From Thiomonas sp. FB-Cd (GTDB lineage: Bacteria; Pseudomonadota; Gammaproteobacteria; Burkholderiales; Burkholderiaceae_C): a DNA stretch of 64,000 nucleotides. Of this stretch, positions 45,927 to 55,814 are shown piece by piece. Below the pieces are notes generated by a model. It was given only the letters and a program-made list of their open reading frames with translations. It was not told where the DNA came from and made no database searches. Each line of letters begins with the position of its first letter. Position 1 is the stretch's first letter. The DNA lies in assembly GCF_000733775.1 (NCBI RefSeq), contig NZ_JPOE01000005.1, forward strand, positions 1,426,001-1,490,000, given 5' to 3'. The position numbers and the translations under genes are program-made.

Positions 45927-47162
45927 CTACGCACAGTTGTTGGTCTCCAAATTTGCCGATGTTCCGGATGTGACAAACGCCGTCCACTTCTCCATCATCG
46001 GCCGACGTTGATCGAGCAGGTCGGTACGGTGATACGCCGCCTCCACCTTGTTGGCCACCGTGTGCGCCAAGGCGCGCTCGGCCAGATCACGCGGATACCC
46101 CTGCTCGCTGCACCAGTCCCGGAATGATGAGCGAAACCCATGCGCCGTCGCACAACGACCTGGCGTATCACTCGGTGCATTCACTCGGCGCAAAAAGCTG
46201 GTGAGCACCATGTCCGACAGCACGCCCTCCGCATAAGGGGCCGGGAATACGAAGCATTGCTGATAGCCTTCCTGCCCACGAAGAATCTCCAATGCGCGAT
46301 CCGTGAGCGGTACCCGGTGCGGCATCTTCGCTTTCATTCTGGCTGCTGGAATCGTCCAGATCGCTTTGTCAAAATCGATCTCATCCCACGTCATTCCCCG
46401 CAACTCCCCAGATCGGCAGGCCGTGAGAATCAGCAACTCCAGCATGGCGCGCGATTGATCCAATCGCGCACGCCGTCCCAAGTGCTCTGCGACGAATTTC
46501 GGAATGTCCCGCCATGGCATCGCAGGTTGATGCTGCACGCGAACCGCCTTGCCCGGTTGTTGTGGCAGCAGGTGATGCACCACGTCCACCGGATTCGATG
46601 TGCAAAAACCATGCGCCCATCCCCATGCAATGACTGCATGCAGCCGTTGCTTGATCCGGCTGGCGGTCTCTGCCTTGTCGATCCAGATCGGCCGCAGCAC
46701 ATTGGCGATGTGTGCCGGTTGGATCGTGTCCAGCATCATCCGCCCAATCTCAGGAAACGCATACTGCTCGAGGGTGTTGATCCATTGCTGCGCATGCTTG
46801 GGATTCTTCCAGCCTGGGCAAAGCTCCTCATGCAGGATGCGCGCGGCTTCCTCGAACGTGGGTGGTTTGATTTTGCCCTTCGCTGCTTCCAGTGCTTTGA
46901 GTTCCAGGGGGTCACCGCCAGCGGCAATCTGTTCGCGCATAGTCAGAGCCCGTTTGCCCGCTTCGGCGATGCCCACCTCGGGATACGAACCCACACCAGC
47001 GTTGCGCCGCTTTCCGGTCACCGGACTGACGTACCGGAACACCCATTTGCCCTGGCCTTTGACCGTGGACGGATGCAGGGTCAGGCCCGTGACGCCACCA
47101 TGGGCGATAGGGCCGTCAGCGAGCTTGAGGTTGCGCGCTTTGAGTTCGGAAATCACAGCCAT
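45927..47162 (-). CDS. P4-type tyrosine integrase (DUF4102 + phage integrase)
   Basis: 411 residues, usual length. N-terminal DUF4102 arm-binding part (LADGPIAHGGVTGLTLHPS, WVFRYVSPVTGKRRNAGVG), central SAM-like domain, and a catalytic domain with Arg in ILTACRSGELRGMTWDEID, H-x-x-R in TAHGFRSSFRDW, and the His of ERALAHTVANKVEAAYHR (the final Tyr-containing AYHRTDL). Integrates at tRNA 3' ends. Lies at the right end, 178 nt from the 14-bp repeat, pointing into the island. Appears intact. Confidence 0.95.
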   Translation of the reverse strand: MAVISELKARNLKLADGPIAHGGVTGLTLHPSTVKGQGKWVFRYVSPVTGKRRNAGVGSYPEVGIAEAGKRALTMREQIAAGGDPLELKALEAAKGKIKPPTFEEAARILHEELCPGWKNPKHAQQWINTLEQYAFPEIGRMMLDTIQPAHIANVLRPIWIDKAETASRIKQRLHAVIAWGWAHGFCTSNPVDVVHHLLPQQPGKAVRVQHQPAMPWRDIPKFVAEHLGRRARLDQSRAMLELLILTACRSGELRGMTWDEIDFDKAIWTIPAARMKAKMPHRVPLTDRALEILRGQEGYQQCFVFPAPYAEGVLSDMVLTSFLRRVNAPSDTPGRCATAHGFRSSFRDWCSEQGYPRDLAERALAHTVANKVEAAYHRTDLLDQRRPMMEKWTAFVTSGTSANLETNNCA

Positions 47163-47197
47163 GATCAGTATCCATCAAGGGGTGGCGGAGTGCATTG

Positions 47198-47218
47198 GGT
47201 ATGCCATCCAGTATGCCA
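47198..47218 (+). repeat. candidate integrase arm-type sites, right end
   Basis: GGTATGCCA followed 12 bp later by AGTATGCCA, in the same orientation as the pair at 15367-15387; 122 bp inside the right attachment site and just upstream of the integrase start. Confidence 0.6.
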
Positions 47219-47339
47219 CGAAGTGCTGATTTCTATTGATCAAATTTGTGCGTTAATGATGCTGTAGGCGATCTATCTTATTGAAAATACTTGGATAAAA
47301 TGATCGTTGTTGGACGTGATTGATTGCGAAAAAAGCAGA

Positions 47340-47353
47340 CCCTCTCTCCGCCA
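47340..47353 (+). other. attachment site, distal copy (attR)
   Basis: CCCTCTCTCCGCCA, identical to the last 14 bases of tRNA-Ser at 15298-15311. Everything between the two copies (32 kb) would be lost on excision. Confidence 0.9.
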
Positions 47354-47378
47354 AAATCATCATGTAAGTTTTGATTTA

Positions 47379-47407
47379 AAAGTGCCCTTGTAGATTAAGG
47401 GCTTTTA
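47379..47407 (+). terminator. original tRNA-Ser terminator, displaced by the island
   Basis: TAAAAG-T-GCCCTT, loop TAGATT-like, AAGGGC-TTTTA: stem with T run, 26 nt after the right repeat. Before the island arrived it would have followed the tRNA directly. The remaining 39 nt to the IS unit hold nothing. Confidence 0.75.
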
Positions 47408-47446
47408 TTCACACAAAACCTACTGCAGTGCGTTTGCCTTGGTAGG

Positions 47447-47759
47447 TCATCCGTTGCTTATATGGATGCCTCCCGGCGATCAAGAGCAATCGGCGTTGTG
47501 CTGTGAAGAGTCGGCTGCCGCCTTATATCCGGCCTCGATCGCGGGTTGTCTGGTTGCCCAGACGCGCCGCCGGCCCCGATGTCATTCGCGGACAAGCGCC
47601 TCATCTCCTAGAGCGGACTGTTGAAGTCCGACAACGGATTCAGGTTTGGCTTGCCCCGGTCCGACCGGTTCACATCACGCTGCGTCTTGCTGCCTCATCG
47701 CCTACAAAGGCGGTCCATTCCTTTCATCAAGTAAGAGTTGATCCATGGTCACCGTTCGT
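47447..47759 (-). ncRNA. candidate bridge-RNA region of the IS1111-type transposase (copy 1)
   Basis: 313 nt of noncoding DNA after the transposase stop. In the IS1111 group the guide (bridge) RNA is encoded beyond the 3' end of the gene. Stems visible: CGGACT/AGTCCG (47614-47630) and CCGGT/ACCGG (47656-47668). Inferred from position and structure; guide loops not matched to a target. Direction follows the gene. Copy 2 lies at 54146-54458. Confidence 0.4.
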
Positions 47760-48836
47760 TCAGGCCGCTTGCGGCCGCACGCTGCGGTGGCCCCTCTGGT
47801 AATCCTGTTGTCTGGCCGTGACGGCCCAGATCGTCCGCGCCATCTTGGCCGCCTGGGCCACGATGACCACGTTGGCCGGGCGCCGCTGCCGGATCTGCTC
47901 CAACCATGGCCCCGGTTCCTTGGCGTGCGTGAGCACGGATCGCGCGCCGTGGATCAACAGCGTTCGCACGTAGGCGTCGCCGCGTTTGGAGATGCCCTGC
48001 AGGCGGATCTTGCCGCCCGTGCCTCGCTGTGCGGGCACCAGGCCCAGCCAGGCGCAGAACTGGCGCGCCGAGCCGAAAGCGCGGGCGTCGCCCATGGTGG
48101 CGATCGCCGCTGTGGCGGTGAGCACCCCGACGCCGGGGATCTCGGCAATGCGCCGCATGTCCGGATCCTGGCGGAGTTGCCATGCCAGACGTTTGTCAAT
48201 GGCGGCAATGTCCTCGCCCAGCGCCTTGATGCGCCGCACCTGCTCGCGCAGACTGTCGGCCACCATCTGCGGCAGCGCCGTCGAGAGTGCCTCCAGCGCC
48301 GCCTCGACCTCGCCCAGCATGGCCCGGCTGCCCTTGGCGAAGACGGTGCCGAACTCGTACAGCAATCCGCGCAGCGCGTTGGTCTGCATGACGCGCATCT
48401 TCATCAGCAGCTCGCGCTGGCGATGCAGCGTCAGCGTGGCCTGCTGCGCCAGCGACTTGACTCCGACGAACTTGGTGCCCGGCTGCTGCACCGCCAGCCA
48501 GATCGCTCGCGCGTCCGTCGCATCGGTCTTGTTGCCCGACACGAACGGCCGCACCGCCCGGGCGTGCAGCAGCCTCACCTCATGGCCCAGCGCGCGCAGC
48601 TCGCGCGCCCAGTGGTGCGCCCCGCCGCAGGCCTCGATGCCGACCAGGCACCGCGCCCGGTTGGCGAAGTGCTCCAGCACCTTGGCCCGCTTGATCTGCA
48701 CATTGGCAATCTCGCCCGTGAACATGTCGACCGTGTGCATCTGAAACACCAGCTTGGCGATGTCCAGCCCCACCACCTGCAGGCCGTCCATCGTGCCGAT
48801 GATTTGCCCTGCGCTCATGCCTGTCTTACGATTCAT
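47760..48836 (-). CDS. IS110-family (IS1111 group) DEDD transposase, copy 1
   Basis: 358 residues from the ATG at 48836 (GGAG 8 nt upstream; the frame runs on to 48971). RuvC-like N-terminal half starts VVGLDIAKLVFQMH with the first Asp and continues to NKTDATDARAIWLAV (Asp pair). C-terminal Tnp20 half: IPGVGVLTATAAIATMGDA, AWLGLVPAQRGTGGK, ISKRGDAYVRTLLIHGARSV with the conserved Ser. An RNA-guided recombinase by family knowledge. Both copies are full length. Confidence 0.92.
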   Translation of the reverse strand: MNRKTGMSAGQIIGTMDGLQVVGLDIAKLVFQMHTVDMFTGEIANVQIKRAKVLEHFANRARCLVGIEACGGAHHWARELRALGHEVRLLHARAVRPFVSGNKTDATDARAIWLAVQQPGTKFVGVKSLAQQATLTLHRQRELLMKMRVMQTNALRGLLYEFGTVFAKGSRAMLGEVEAALEALSTALPQMVADSLREQVRRIKALGEDIAAIDKRLAWQLRQDPDMRRIAEIPGVGVLTATAAIATMGDARAFGSARQFCAWLGLVPAQRGTGGKIRLQGISKRGDAYVRTLLIHGARSVLTHAKEPGPWLEQIRQRRPANVVIVAQAAKMARTIWAVTARQQDYQRGHRSVRPQAA

Positions 48837-49115
48837 GTCGGGTCTCCGAGGGTGTTTGTGAAGACCGTGGTCTATCACGTCCTGGGCACATCGATGCCGT
48901 ATCCACTCGGGGACCCACCCCGCCACCCTAGCGGCCAGGTCGACTCCGAACGGCCTCGCGTTCATCTCCATACTCCTGTCTCAGTCCCCGCAGGGAGGGA
49001 GGCATCCATCACATCTCCGAGAAACCCCGCCGTTTAGGGCGGGGAGGAAAGGAGCGCCGATCGAAGATCGGTGCTGTGTTGACAATTTACACGGAAAAAG
49101 CATAGCATGTGAGGC

Positions 49116-50255
49116 ATGCAGGTCAAGCGCGCCTATCGCTTTCGCTTCTACCCGACGCCCGAGCAAGTTGACGCACTGGCTCGAACCTTCGGGTGCGCAC
49201 GCTTCGCTTACAACCACATGTTGCGCATGCGCAGCGACGCCTGGATGCAGCGGCGAGAGCGCGTGGGCTACCACGAAACCTCCGCGGCGCTGACCATGCT
49301 CAAGAAGACGCCCGAGCATGCGTGGCTGAACGAAGTCAGCAGCGTGCCCGTGCAGCAGGCGCTGCGGCACCTGAACACCGCGTTCTCGAACTTCTTCGCC
49401 AAGCGAGCCCGGTACCCGTCCTTCAAGCGCAAGGACGGGCCGCAGGCGGCCGAGTACACCACCAGCGCATTCCGATGGGACGCGGGCCGGCGCGAGTTGC
49501 GTCTGGCGAAGATGGACGCGCCGCTGGACATCCGCTGGTCGCGCACCTTGCCACAGGCGGCCAAGCTCACGACCGTGACCATCTCGCGCGACACTGCGGG
49601 GCGGTACTTCGCCGCGCTGCTGTGCGACGACGTGGTCACGTCCAGGAAGGCCGCATCCGGCCAGGTCGGCATCGACCTGGGGCTCACCCACTTCGCGATC
49701 CTCTCCAGTGGCGAGAAGGTCGCATCCCCCAAGGCCTTTCGCCGCTGCGAAGCGCGACTGGCCGTGCGCCAGCGCCGGCTGGCGCGAGCCAAGCTCGGCT
49801 CGAAGAACCGGGCGAAGTTGAAGTTGAAAGTTGCTGCGCTGCATGCGCACATCACGGACGCGCGCAGGGACTTCCTGCACAAGCTCTCGACCCGGTTGAT
49901 CAACGAAAACCAAGTGATCGCCGTCGAGACGCTGTCCGTGTCGAACATGCAGCGCAACCACTGCTCGGCGAAGTCGATCAGCGATGCAGGCTGGTCAGAG
50001 TTCGTCAGGCAGCTTGAGTACAAGGCGCAGTGGAATGGGCGCACGCTGATTGGCATTGACCGCTGGTACCCGAGCAGCAAGACCTGCTCGGCCTGCGGCC
50101 GTGTGCAAGGCAGGATGCCGCTCAGCGTGCGCGAATGGACGTGCCCGGAGTGCGGCACGCGCCACGATCGCGACGTGAACGCAGCGCGCAATGTATTGGC
50201 CGCAGGACTTGCGGTAGCAGCCCATGGAGAGACTGTCAGTCCTGTGTTGCTGTAA
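49116..50255 (+). CDS. tnpB: TnpB (IS200/IS605-type OrfB) RNA-guided nuclease, copy 1
   Basis: 379 residues. N-terminal YRFRFYPTPEQVDALARTFGCARFAYNHML. RuvC triad intact: D in GIDLGLTHFAIL (about residue 189), E in VIAVETLSVSNM (about 270), D in TRHDRDVNAARN (about 352). Zinc finger CSACG ... CPECG. TnpB, guided by a right-end omega RNA, cuts the donor site and so keeps the element in place. Differs from copy 2 by one residue in the finger region (CGRVQ against CGHVQ). Confidence 0.95.
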   Translation: MQVKRAYRFRFYPTPEQVDALARTFGCARFAYNHMLRMRSDAWMQRRERVGYHETSAALTMLKKTPEHAWLNEVSSVPVQQALRHLNTAFSNFFAKRARYPSFKRKDGPQAAEYTTSAFRWDAGRRELRLAKMDAPLDIRWSRTLPQAAKLTTVTISRDTAGRYFAALLCDDVVTSRKAASGQVGIDLGLTHFAILSSGEKVASPKAFRRCEARLAVRQRRLARAKLGSKNRAKLKLKVAALHAHITDARRDFLHKLSTRLINENQVIAVETLSVSNMQRNHCSAKSISDAGWSEFVRQLEYKAQWNGRTLIGIDRWYPSSKTCSACGRVQGRMPLSVREWTCPECGTRHDRDVNAARNVLAAGLAVAAHGETVSPVLL

Positions 50256-50317
50256 AGCGGCATGGGCAGGGCTCTGTGAAGTGGGAATCTTCGGCCTTCA
50301 GGCCGGGGAGCAGTCAA
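50256..50317 (+). ncRNA. right end of copy 1 and 3' part of a candidate omega RNA
   Basis: Directly after the tnpB stop: GGGAATCTTCGGCCTTCAGG-type hairpin, then GGGGAGCAGTCAA at the element edge. In known TnpB systems the omega RNA overlaps the 3' part of tnpB, ends with this hairpin, and takes its guide from the flank just beyond. Here the guide would begin TCTTGCCCGTG at 50318. Confidence 0.55.
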
Positions 50318-50764
50318 TCTTGCCCGTGATTTGTCGCCTCAAGACAGCACCCGCACCAGCTTCGCGCGGTCTATGGGACGACGACTCCGGTAGCCATTCT
50401 GCTGAACGCCGAGCGCGTCCCAGCGGGTGTCTGGTGAGCTGCCTCTCGACGTGCTCTATCACCCACCTTCGCCAGGCGCCGCGGGCCGCTTCCCGACGAC
50501 GGGTGCCTGAACATAGTCCTCGACTTCCTGCCGAGGGGCAACGGCTACGCAGGCTACCTGTACCGCCTTGAAAAGGCCACTTGGACGCGCCGCGCTGGAG
50601 GCTTACGTGGACCGGCTTTGCGACTTACGCGAGTACGTCGAGCACCAGGGTCTGCCCCCGAACCCGAATGAATGAGAGCTGCTGTAGGAGTGCGACCGGG
50701 GCGAGGAGTGTTATAGATAAGGCCCAATAACATATGAACTTTCAGCAAGTTTTTTGATCCATTG
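50318..50764. other. degenerate region before the IS630 gene
   Basis: 447 nt. Near its end two frames read like one broken protein: NIVLDFLPRGNGYAGYLYRLEKA (about 50513-50575), then after a shift RAALEAYVDRLCDLREYVEHQG, ending at the TGA 50673-50675. Family not recognised. The final 60 nt are the upstream region of the IS630 element, whose exact end I cannot place. Confidence 0.4.
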
Positions 50765-51274
50765 ATGATGGAAAAGGAAAACGCAAGGAAGCAAACACTG
50801 GAGCAACTTCACGAGCGGCGCAAGCAAGTCGTGAGGTTGCACAAGCGGGGCGTCAAGATCATGCAGATCGTGGACATGACGGGGCTGAGCTACCCGCCCG
50901 TTCGAGCGGCCATTGACTTGTACGAGGCTGGCGGCTGGAGCGCCATCCGGCCGACTCGGCGCGGACGCGCCAGAGGCGACGGTCGGGTGCTCAGTCAAGC
51001 GCAAGAAGAGACGATCCAGCGCCTGATCATTGACACGCGTCCCGAGCAACTCAAGATGGACTTCCATCTGTGGAGCCGCGCTGCAGTGATGCAACTCATT
51101 GAACAGGAGTTCGACATCAAACTGCAGGTGCGCAGCGTTGGAAAGTACCTCACCCGCTGGGGCTTTACGCCGCAAAAGCCCATCAAGCGAGCCTATGAGC
51201 AAAGCCCCGCGGCGGTGCAGGCTTGGCTGGAGGGGGAATACCCCGCCATCGAGCAGCGCGCCAGGGCTGAGTAA
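50765..51274 (+). pseudogene. IS630-family transposase, N-terminal part (split)
   Basis: About 168 residues: HTH part (RRKQVVRLHKRGVKIMQIVDMTGLSYPPVRAAIDLY), then the second HTH with LDIKLQVRSVGKYLTRWGF and PIKRAYEQSPAAVQAWLEGEYP. The ATG at 50765 is the usual start for the family. The reading frame is broken after RARAE by an inserted IS110-type element at about 51272; the rest resumes at 52475. Sum of both parts gives the normal length of about 345. Confidence 0.9.
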
Positions 51275-51286
51275 CCGTGTTGAAAG

Positions 51287-52474
<1,188 letters not shown>

Positions 52475-53009
52475 GGGCGGGGAAATTCACTGGGGAGACG
52501 AAACCGCGCTGGTCAACACGGACGTGCGCGGCAGAAGCTTTGCCCCTGCGGGCAAAACCCCGGTGGCCATGGCCGTGGGCGGAACGCGCCAGAAGCTCTC
52601 GATGATCGCCACGGTGACCAACCAGGGCAAGACCCGCTGGATGATCATCGACGAGGCGTTTGATGCCGACAAGTTGATTGAGTTCTTGCAGGCCTTGATC
52701 AAGGATGCGGGCAGGAAGGTATTCCTGATTCTGGACAACCTGAGGGTGCATCACAGCAAGTTGGTGAAGGCGTGGGTCGCCTTACACAACGCGCAGATCG
52801 AGCTGTTTTACCTGCCCAGCTACAGCCCCCAACTCAACCCTGAGGAGAGGCTCAACGCCGATCTCAAGCAGGAGATGGGCAAACGCGTGCCGGTGCGAAC
52901 CAAGGCCAAGTTACGCGAAGCCGCCAACGACCACATGGCGATGCTGGAACAAAACCCGCAGCGTGTGATGAGCTACTTCCAGGACCGGCGCGTTCGCTAT
53001 GCAGCTTAA
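52475..53009 (+). pseudogene. IS630-family transposase, C-terminal part (split)
   Basis: Resumes as GGEIHWGDETALVNTDVRGR and contains the catalytic DDE domain: first Asp in WGDET, second in KVFLILDNLRVHHSK, Glu in YSPQLNPEERLN. Ends normally at the TAA 53007-53009. Undamaged apart from the separation from its N-terminal half by the IS110-group element; the intact gene would be functional if that element excised precisely. Confidence 0.9.
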
Positions 53010-53282
53010 TACTTCACAGGGCCGGATCAATAGGCCGAGGAGCGGTGCTCCGCGTGGGAGGCGGCGTAGTGCGTCTGGGCAGTGCCCGGGGCTGCATGCC
53101 GATCTTGCGACACGCGGCATTGCCGTCCACCGTGCTCGCACACTGCGAAACGGCCCGAGCCGGGATCCACTGCCCGGCGTATGCCGAAGGCCGAGGCCGG
53201 ATGGTCGATTGCCTCAGCGCGCAGTGGTTCGAAGACTCGATGAGCGCCACGCCAAGCTGAGCCTTGCCGTGACGCTGCATCA
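53010..53282. other. gap between IS630 and the peroxiredoxin gene
   Basis: 273 nt. The first ~30 should be the IS630 right end (ACTTCACAGGGCCGGATCAA). The rest is GC-rich with short overlapping frames on both strands that look like the remains of another transposase, but I cannot name it. Confidence 0.35.
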
Positions 53283-53948
53283 TCAGACCGACTTTTTCGA
53301 GAAATACCAGTCGGTCACTTCCATGCCCTGCTTCGGGCCCTCGGCGATGCGCTCGTTCATCGCCTCGACGGTCTTGGGCGGAGGCACGATGGCCTTGTCG
53401 CCCGGACACCAGGCCTCGGGCGTGGCCACGCCGTACTTGTCGCTAGTCTGCAGAGCCTCGAGCAGGCGCACAAATTCGTTGATCGAGCGGCCGTTGCTCA
53501 TCGGGTAATAGACCATCGCGCGCAGGACGCCGTTGGGGTCGATGAAGAAGGTCGCACGCACCGCCTGGGTGTCGGCGGCGCCGGGGTGGATCATGCCGTA
53601 GGCTCGCGCCACCTCCATCTTCAGGTCTTCGATGATGGGGAAGGGTATGTCGACATCGAAGTTCTGCTTGATCGACCGCACCCACGCCAAGTGGGCGAAG
53701 ATCGAATCGATCGACAGCCCGAGCAGTTCGCAGTTCATCGACTTGAACTTGTCGTGGTTGCGCGCGAAGCCCATGAATTCGGTGGTGCACACCGGGGTAA
53801 AGTCCGCCGGATGCGAGAACAGGATCAGCCACTTGCCCTTATAGTCCGCCAAGGTGCGGTCGCCGTGGGTGGTCTTGGCCGAAAATGCGGGGGCCGGCTC
53901 GTTCAGGCGGGGAAGGCCGTAGGCAATGGATTCGGTATTCATGTCCAT
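53283..53948 (-). CDS. 1-Cys peroxiredoxin (Prx6-type AhpC/TSA)
   Basis: 221 residues from ATG 53948; a second ATG two codons on is equally near AAGGAG. Peroxidatic Cys in HPADFTPVCTTEF, catalytic Arg region later, and the Prx6 C-terminal extension with YGVATPEAWCPGDKAIVPPP. Reduces peroxides in the cytoplasm. Lies between the two copies of the 2.87-kb unit, so recombination between them would remove it. The upstream 197 nt up to copy 2 hold AT-rich promoter-like DNA but no recognised OxyR site. Confidence 0.93.
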   Translation of the reverse strand: MDMNTESIAYGLPRLNEPAPAFSAKTTHGDRTLADYKGKWLILFSHPADFTPVCTTEFMGFARNHDKFKSMNCELLGLSIDSIFAHLAWVRSIKQNFDVDIPFPIIEDLKMEVARAYGMIHPGAADTQAVRATFFIDPNGVLRAMVYYPMSNGRSINEFVRLLEALQTSDKYGVATPEAWCPGDKAIVPPPKTVEAMNERIAEGPKQGMEVTDWYFSKKSV

Positions 53949-54458
53949 GATGCTCCTTGAAACGGAACCGCTGGCGGGATTGCCAACATCTTTCAAGCAT
54001 ACCGAGGCCGAGTGTCTGCCGCCAATTGTTTTAATCAAGTTGGCTGATAGCCTTTCTCCATGTCATAAAGGCGTAGAAATCAAGACGCTTATGTGACCAT
54101 TGCCTTGTGATAGATCAAGTCTTCCGTGCCTCAAGCAAGACACGTTCATCCGTTGCTTATATGGATGCCTCCCGGCGATCAAGAGCAATCGGCGTTGTGC
54201 TGTGAAGAGTCGGCTGCCGCCTTATATCCGGCCTCGATCGCGGGTTGTCTGGTTGCCCAGACGCGCCGCCGGCCCCGATGTCATTCGCGGACAAGCGCCT
54301 CATCTCCTAGAGCGGACTGTTGAAGTCCGACAACGGATTCAGGTTTGGCTTGCCCCGGTCCGACCGGTTCACATCACGCTGCGTCTTGCTGCCTCATCGC
54401 CTACAAAGGCGGTCCATTCCTTTCATCAAGTAAGAGTTGATCCATGGTCACCGTTCGT

Positions 54459-55535
54459 TCAGGCCGCTTGCGGCCGCACGCTGCGGTGGCCCCTCTGGTA
54501 ATCCTGTTGTCTGGCCGTGACGGCCCAGATCGTCCGCGCCATCTTGGCCGCCTGGGCCACGATGACCACGTTGGCCGGGCGCCGCTGCCGGATCTGCTCC
54601 AACCATGGCCCCGGTTCCTTGGCGTGCGTGAGCACGGATCGCGCGCCGTGGATCAACAGCGTTCGCACGTAGGCGTCGCCGCGTTTGGAGATGCCCTGCA
54701 GGCGGATCTTGCCGCCCGTGCCTCGCTGTGCGGGCACCAGGCCCAGCCAGGCGCAGAACTGGCGCGCCGAGCCGAAAGCGCGGGCGTCGCCCATGGTGGC
54801 GATCGCCGCTGTGGCGGTGAGCACCCCGACGCCGGGGATCTCGGCAATGCGCCGCATGTCCGGATCCTGGCGGAGTTGCCATGCCAGACGCTTGTCGATG
54901 GCGGCGATGTCCTCGCCCAGCGCCTTGATCCTTTGCACCTGCTCGCGCAGACTGTCGGCCACCATCTGCGGCAGCGCCGTCGAGAGTGCCTCCAGCGCCG
55001 CCTCGACCTCGCCCAGCATGGCCCGGCTGCCCTTGGCGAAGACGGTGCCGAACTCGTACAGCAATCCGCGCAGCGCGTTGGTCTGCATGACGCGCATCTT
55101 CATCAGCAGCTCGCGCTGGCGATGCAGCGTCAGCGTGGCCTGCTGCGCCAGCGACTTGACTCCGACGAACTTGGTGCCCGGCTGCTGCACCGCCAGCCAG
55201 ATCGCTCGCGCGTCCGTCGCATCGGTCTTGTTGCCCGACACGAACGGCCGCACCGCCCGGGCGTGCAGCAGCCTCACCTCATGGCCCAGCGCGCGCAGCT
55301 CGCGCGCCCAGTGGTGCGCCCCGCCGCAGGCCTCGATGCCGACCAGGCACCGCGCCCGGTTGGCGAAGTGCTCCAGCACCTTGGCCCGCTTGATCTGCAC
55401 ATTGGCAATCTCGCCCGTGAACATGTCGACCGTGTGCATCTGAAACACCAGCTTGGCGATGTCCAGCCCCACCACCTGCAGGCCGTCCATCGTGCCGATG
55501 ATTTGCCCTGCGCTCATGCCTGTCTTACGATTCAT
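54459..55535 (-). CDS. IS110-family (IS1111 group) DEDD transposase, copy 2
   Basis: 358 residues from the ATG at 55535; same motifs as copy 1 (VVGLDIAKLVFQMH, KTDATDARAIWLAV, SKRGDAYVRTLLIHGARSV). Differs at one residue near the middle (QVQRIKALGED against QVRRIKALGED) within a run of base changes at 54890-54940. Full length. Its downstream noncoding stretch 54146-54458 repeats the candidate bridge-RNA region. Confidence 0.92.
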   Translation of the reverse strand: MNRKTGMSAGQIIGTMDGLQVVGLDIAKLVFQMHTVDMFTGEIANVQIKRAKVLEHFANRARCLVGIEACGGAHHWARELRALGHEVRLLHARAVRPFVSGNKTDATDARAIWLAVQQPGTKFVGVKSLAQQATLTLHRQRELLMKMRVMQTNALRGLLYEFGTVFAKGSRAMLGEVEAALEALSTALPQMVADSLREQVQRIKALGEDIAAIDKRLAWQLRQDPDMRRIAEIPGVGVLTATAAIATMGDARAFGSARQFCAWLGLVPAQRGTGGKIRLQGISKRGDAYVRTLLIHGARSVLTHAKEPGPWLEQIRQRRPANVVIVAQAAKMARTIWAVTARQQDYQRGHRSVRPQAA

Positions 55536-55814
55536 GTCGGGTCTCCGAGGGTGTTTGTGAAGACCGTGGTCTATCACGTCCTGGGCACATCGATGCCGTA
55601 TCCACTCGGGGACCCACCCCGCCACCCTGGCGGCCAGGTCGACTCCGAACGGCCTCGCGTTCATCTCCATACTCCTGTCTCAGTCCCCGCAGGGAGGGAG
55701 GCATCCATCACATCTCCGAGAAACCCCGCCGTTTAGGGCGGGGAGGAAAGGAGCGCCGATCGAAGGTCGGTGCTGTGTTGACAATTTACACGGAAAACGC
55801 ATAGCATGTGAGGC

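Larger units (their letters stand above)
47447..50317. mobile_element. 2,871-bp mobile unit, copy 1: IS1111/IS110-type transposase + TnpB
   Basis: Matches 54146-57016 almost base for base over exactly 2,871 bp, with sharp edges. The left edge begins TCAT (flank TAGG/ACGT differs between copies); the right edge ends AGTCAA, the same tetranucleotide TCAA as the right cleavage site of IS608-type elements. Inside: noncoding 313 nt, DEDD transposase (minus), a CCCCGCC/GGGCGGGG hairpin (49025-49044), tnpB (plus), and a right-end hairpin CGGCCT/AGGCCG (50292-50305). No TnpA-Y1 gene. Which enzyme moves the unit is open. Confidence 0.85.

Noticed and set aside
45293..45976. 227-residue minus-strand gene between ParA and the integrase
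   Set aside because: Overlaps the start of the parA-like gene and the end of the integrase gene; only a middle part looks protein-like and no family is recognised.
46140..47267. 375-residue plus-strand frame over the integrase
   Set aside because: Shadow of the integrase; passes through the integrase start and the arm-site region without any family signal.
15298..47353. Conjugative element (ICE)
   Set aside because: No relaxase, coupling ATPase or type IV secretion genes were found among the coding frames; YqaJ/DUF932 alone do not make an ICE.
47745..49037. 430-residue plus-strand frame over the IS1111-type transposase (also at 54444-55736)
   Set aside because: Arg/His-rich shadow of the transposase gene; preserved in both copies only because the DNA is duplicated.
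48981..49961. 326-residue minus-strand frame over tnpB (also at 55680-56660)
   Set aside because: Antisense shadow; the RuvC and zinc-finger motifs lie on the other strand.
54105..54118. TTGTGATAGATCAA as a possible FNR/Crp-type site before copy 2
   Set aside because: Only one half matches the FNR consensus well, and no gene start now follows it closely. Could be the old promoter of the merE-like gene, but the support is too weak.
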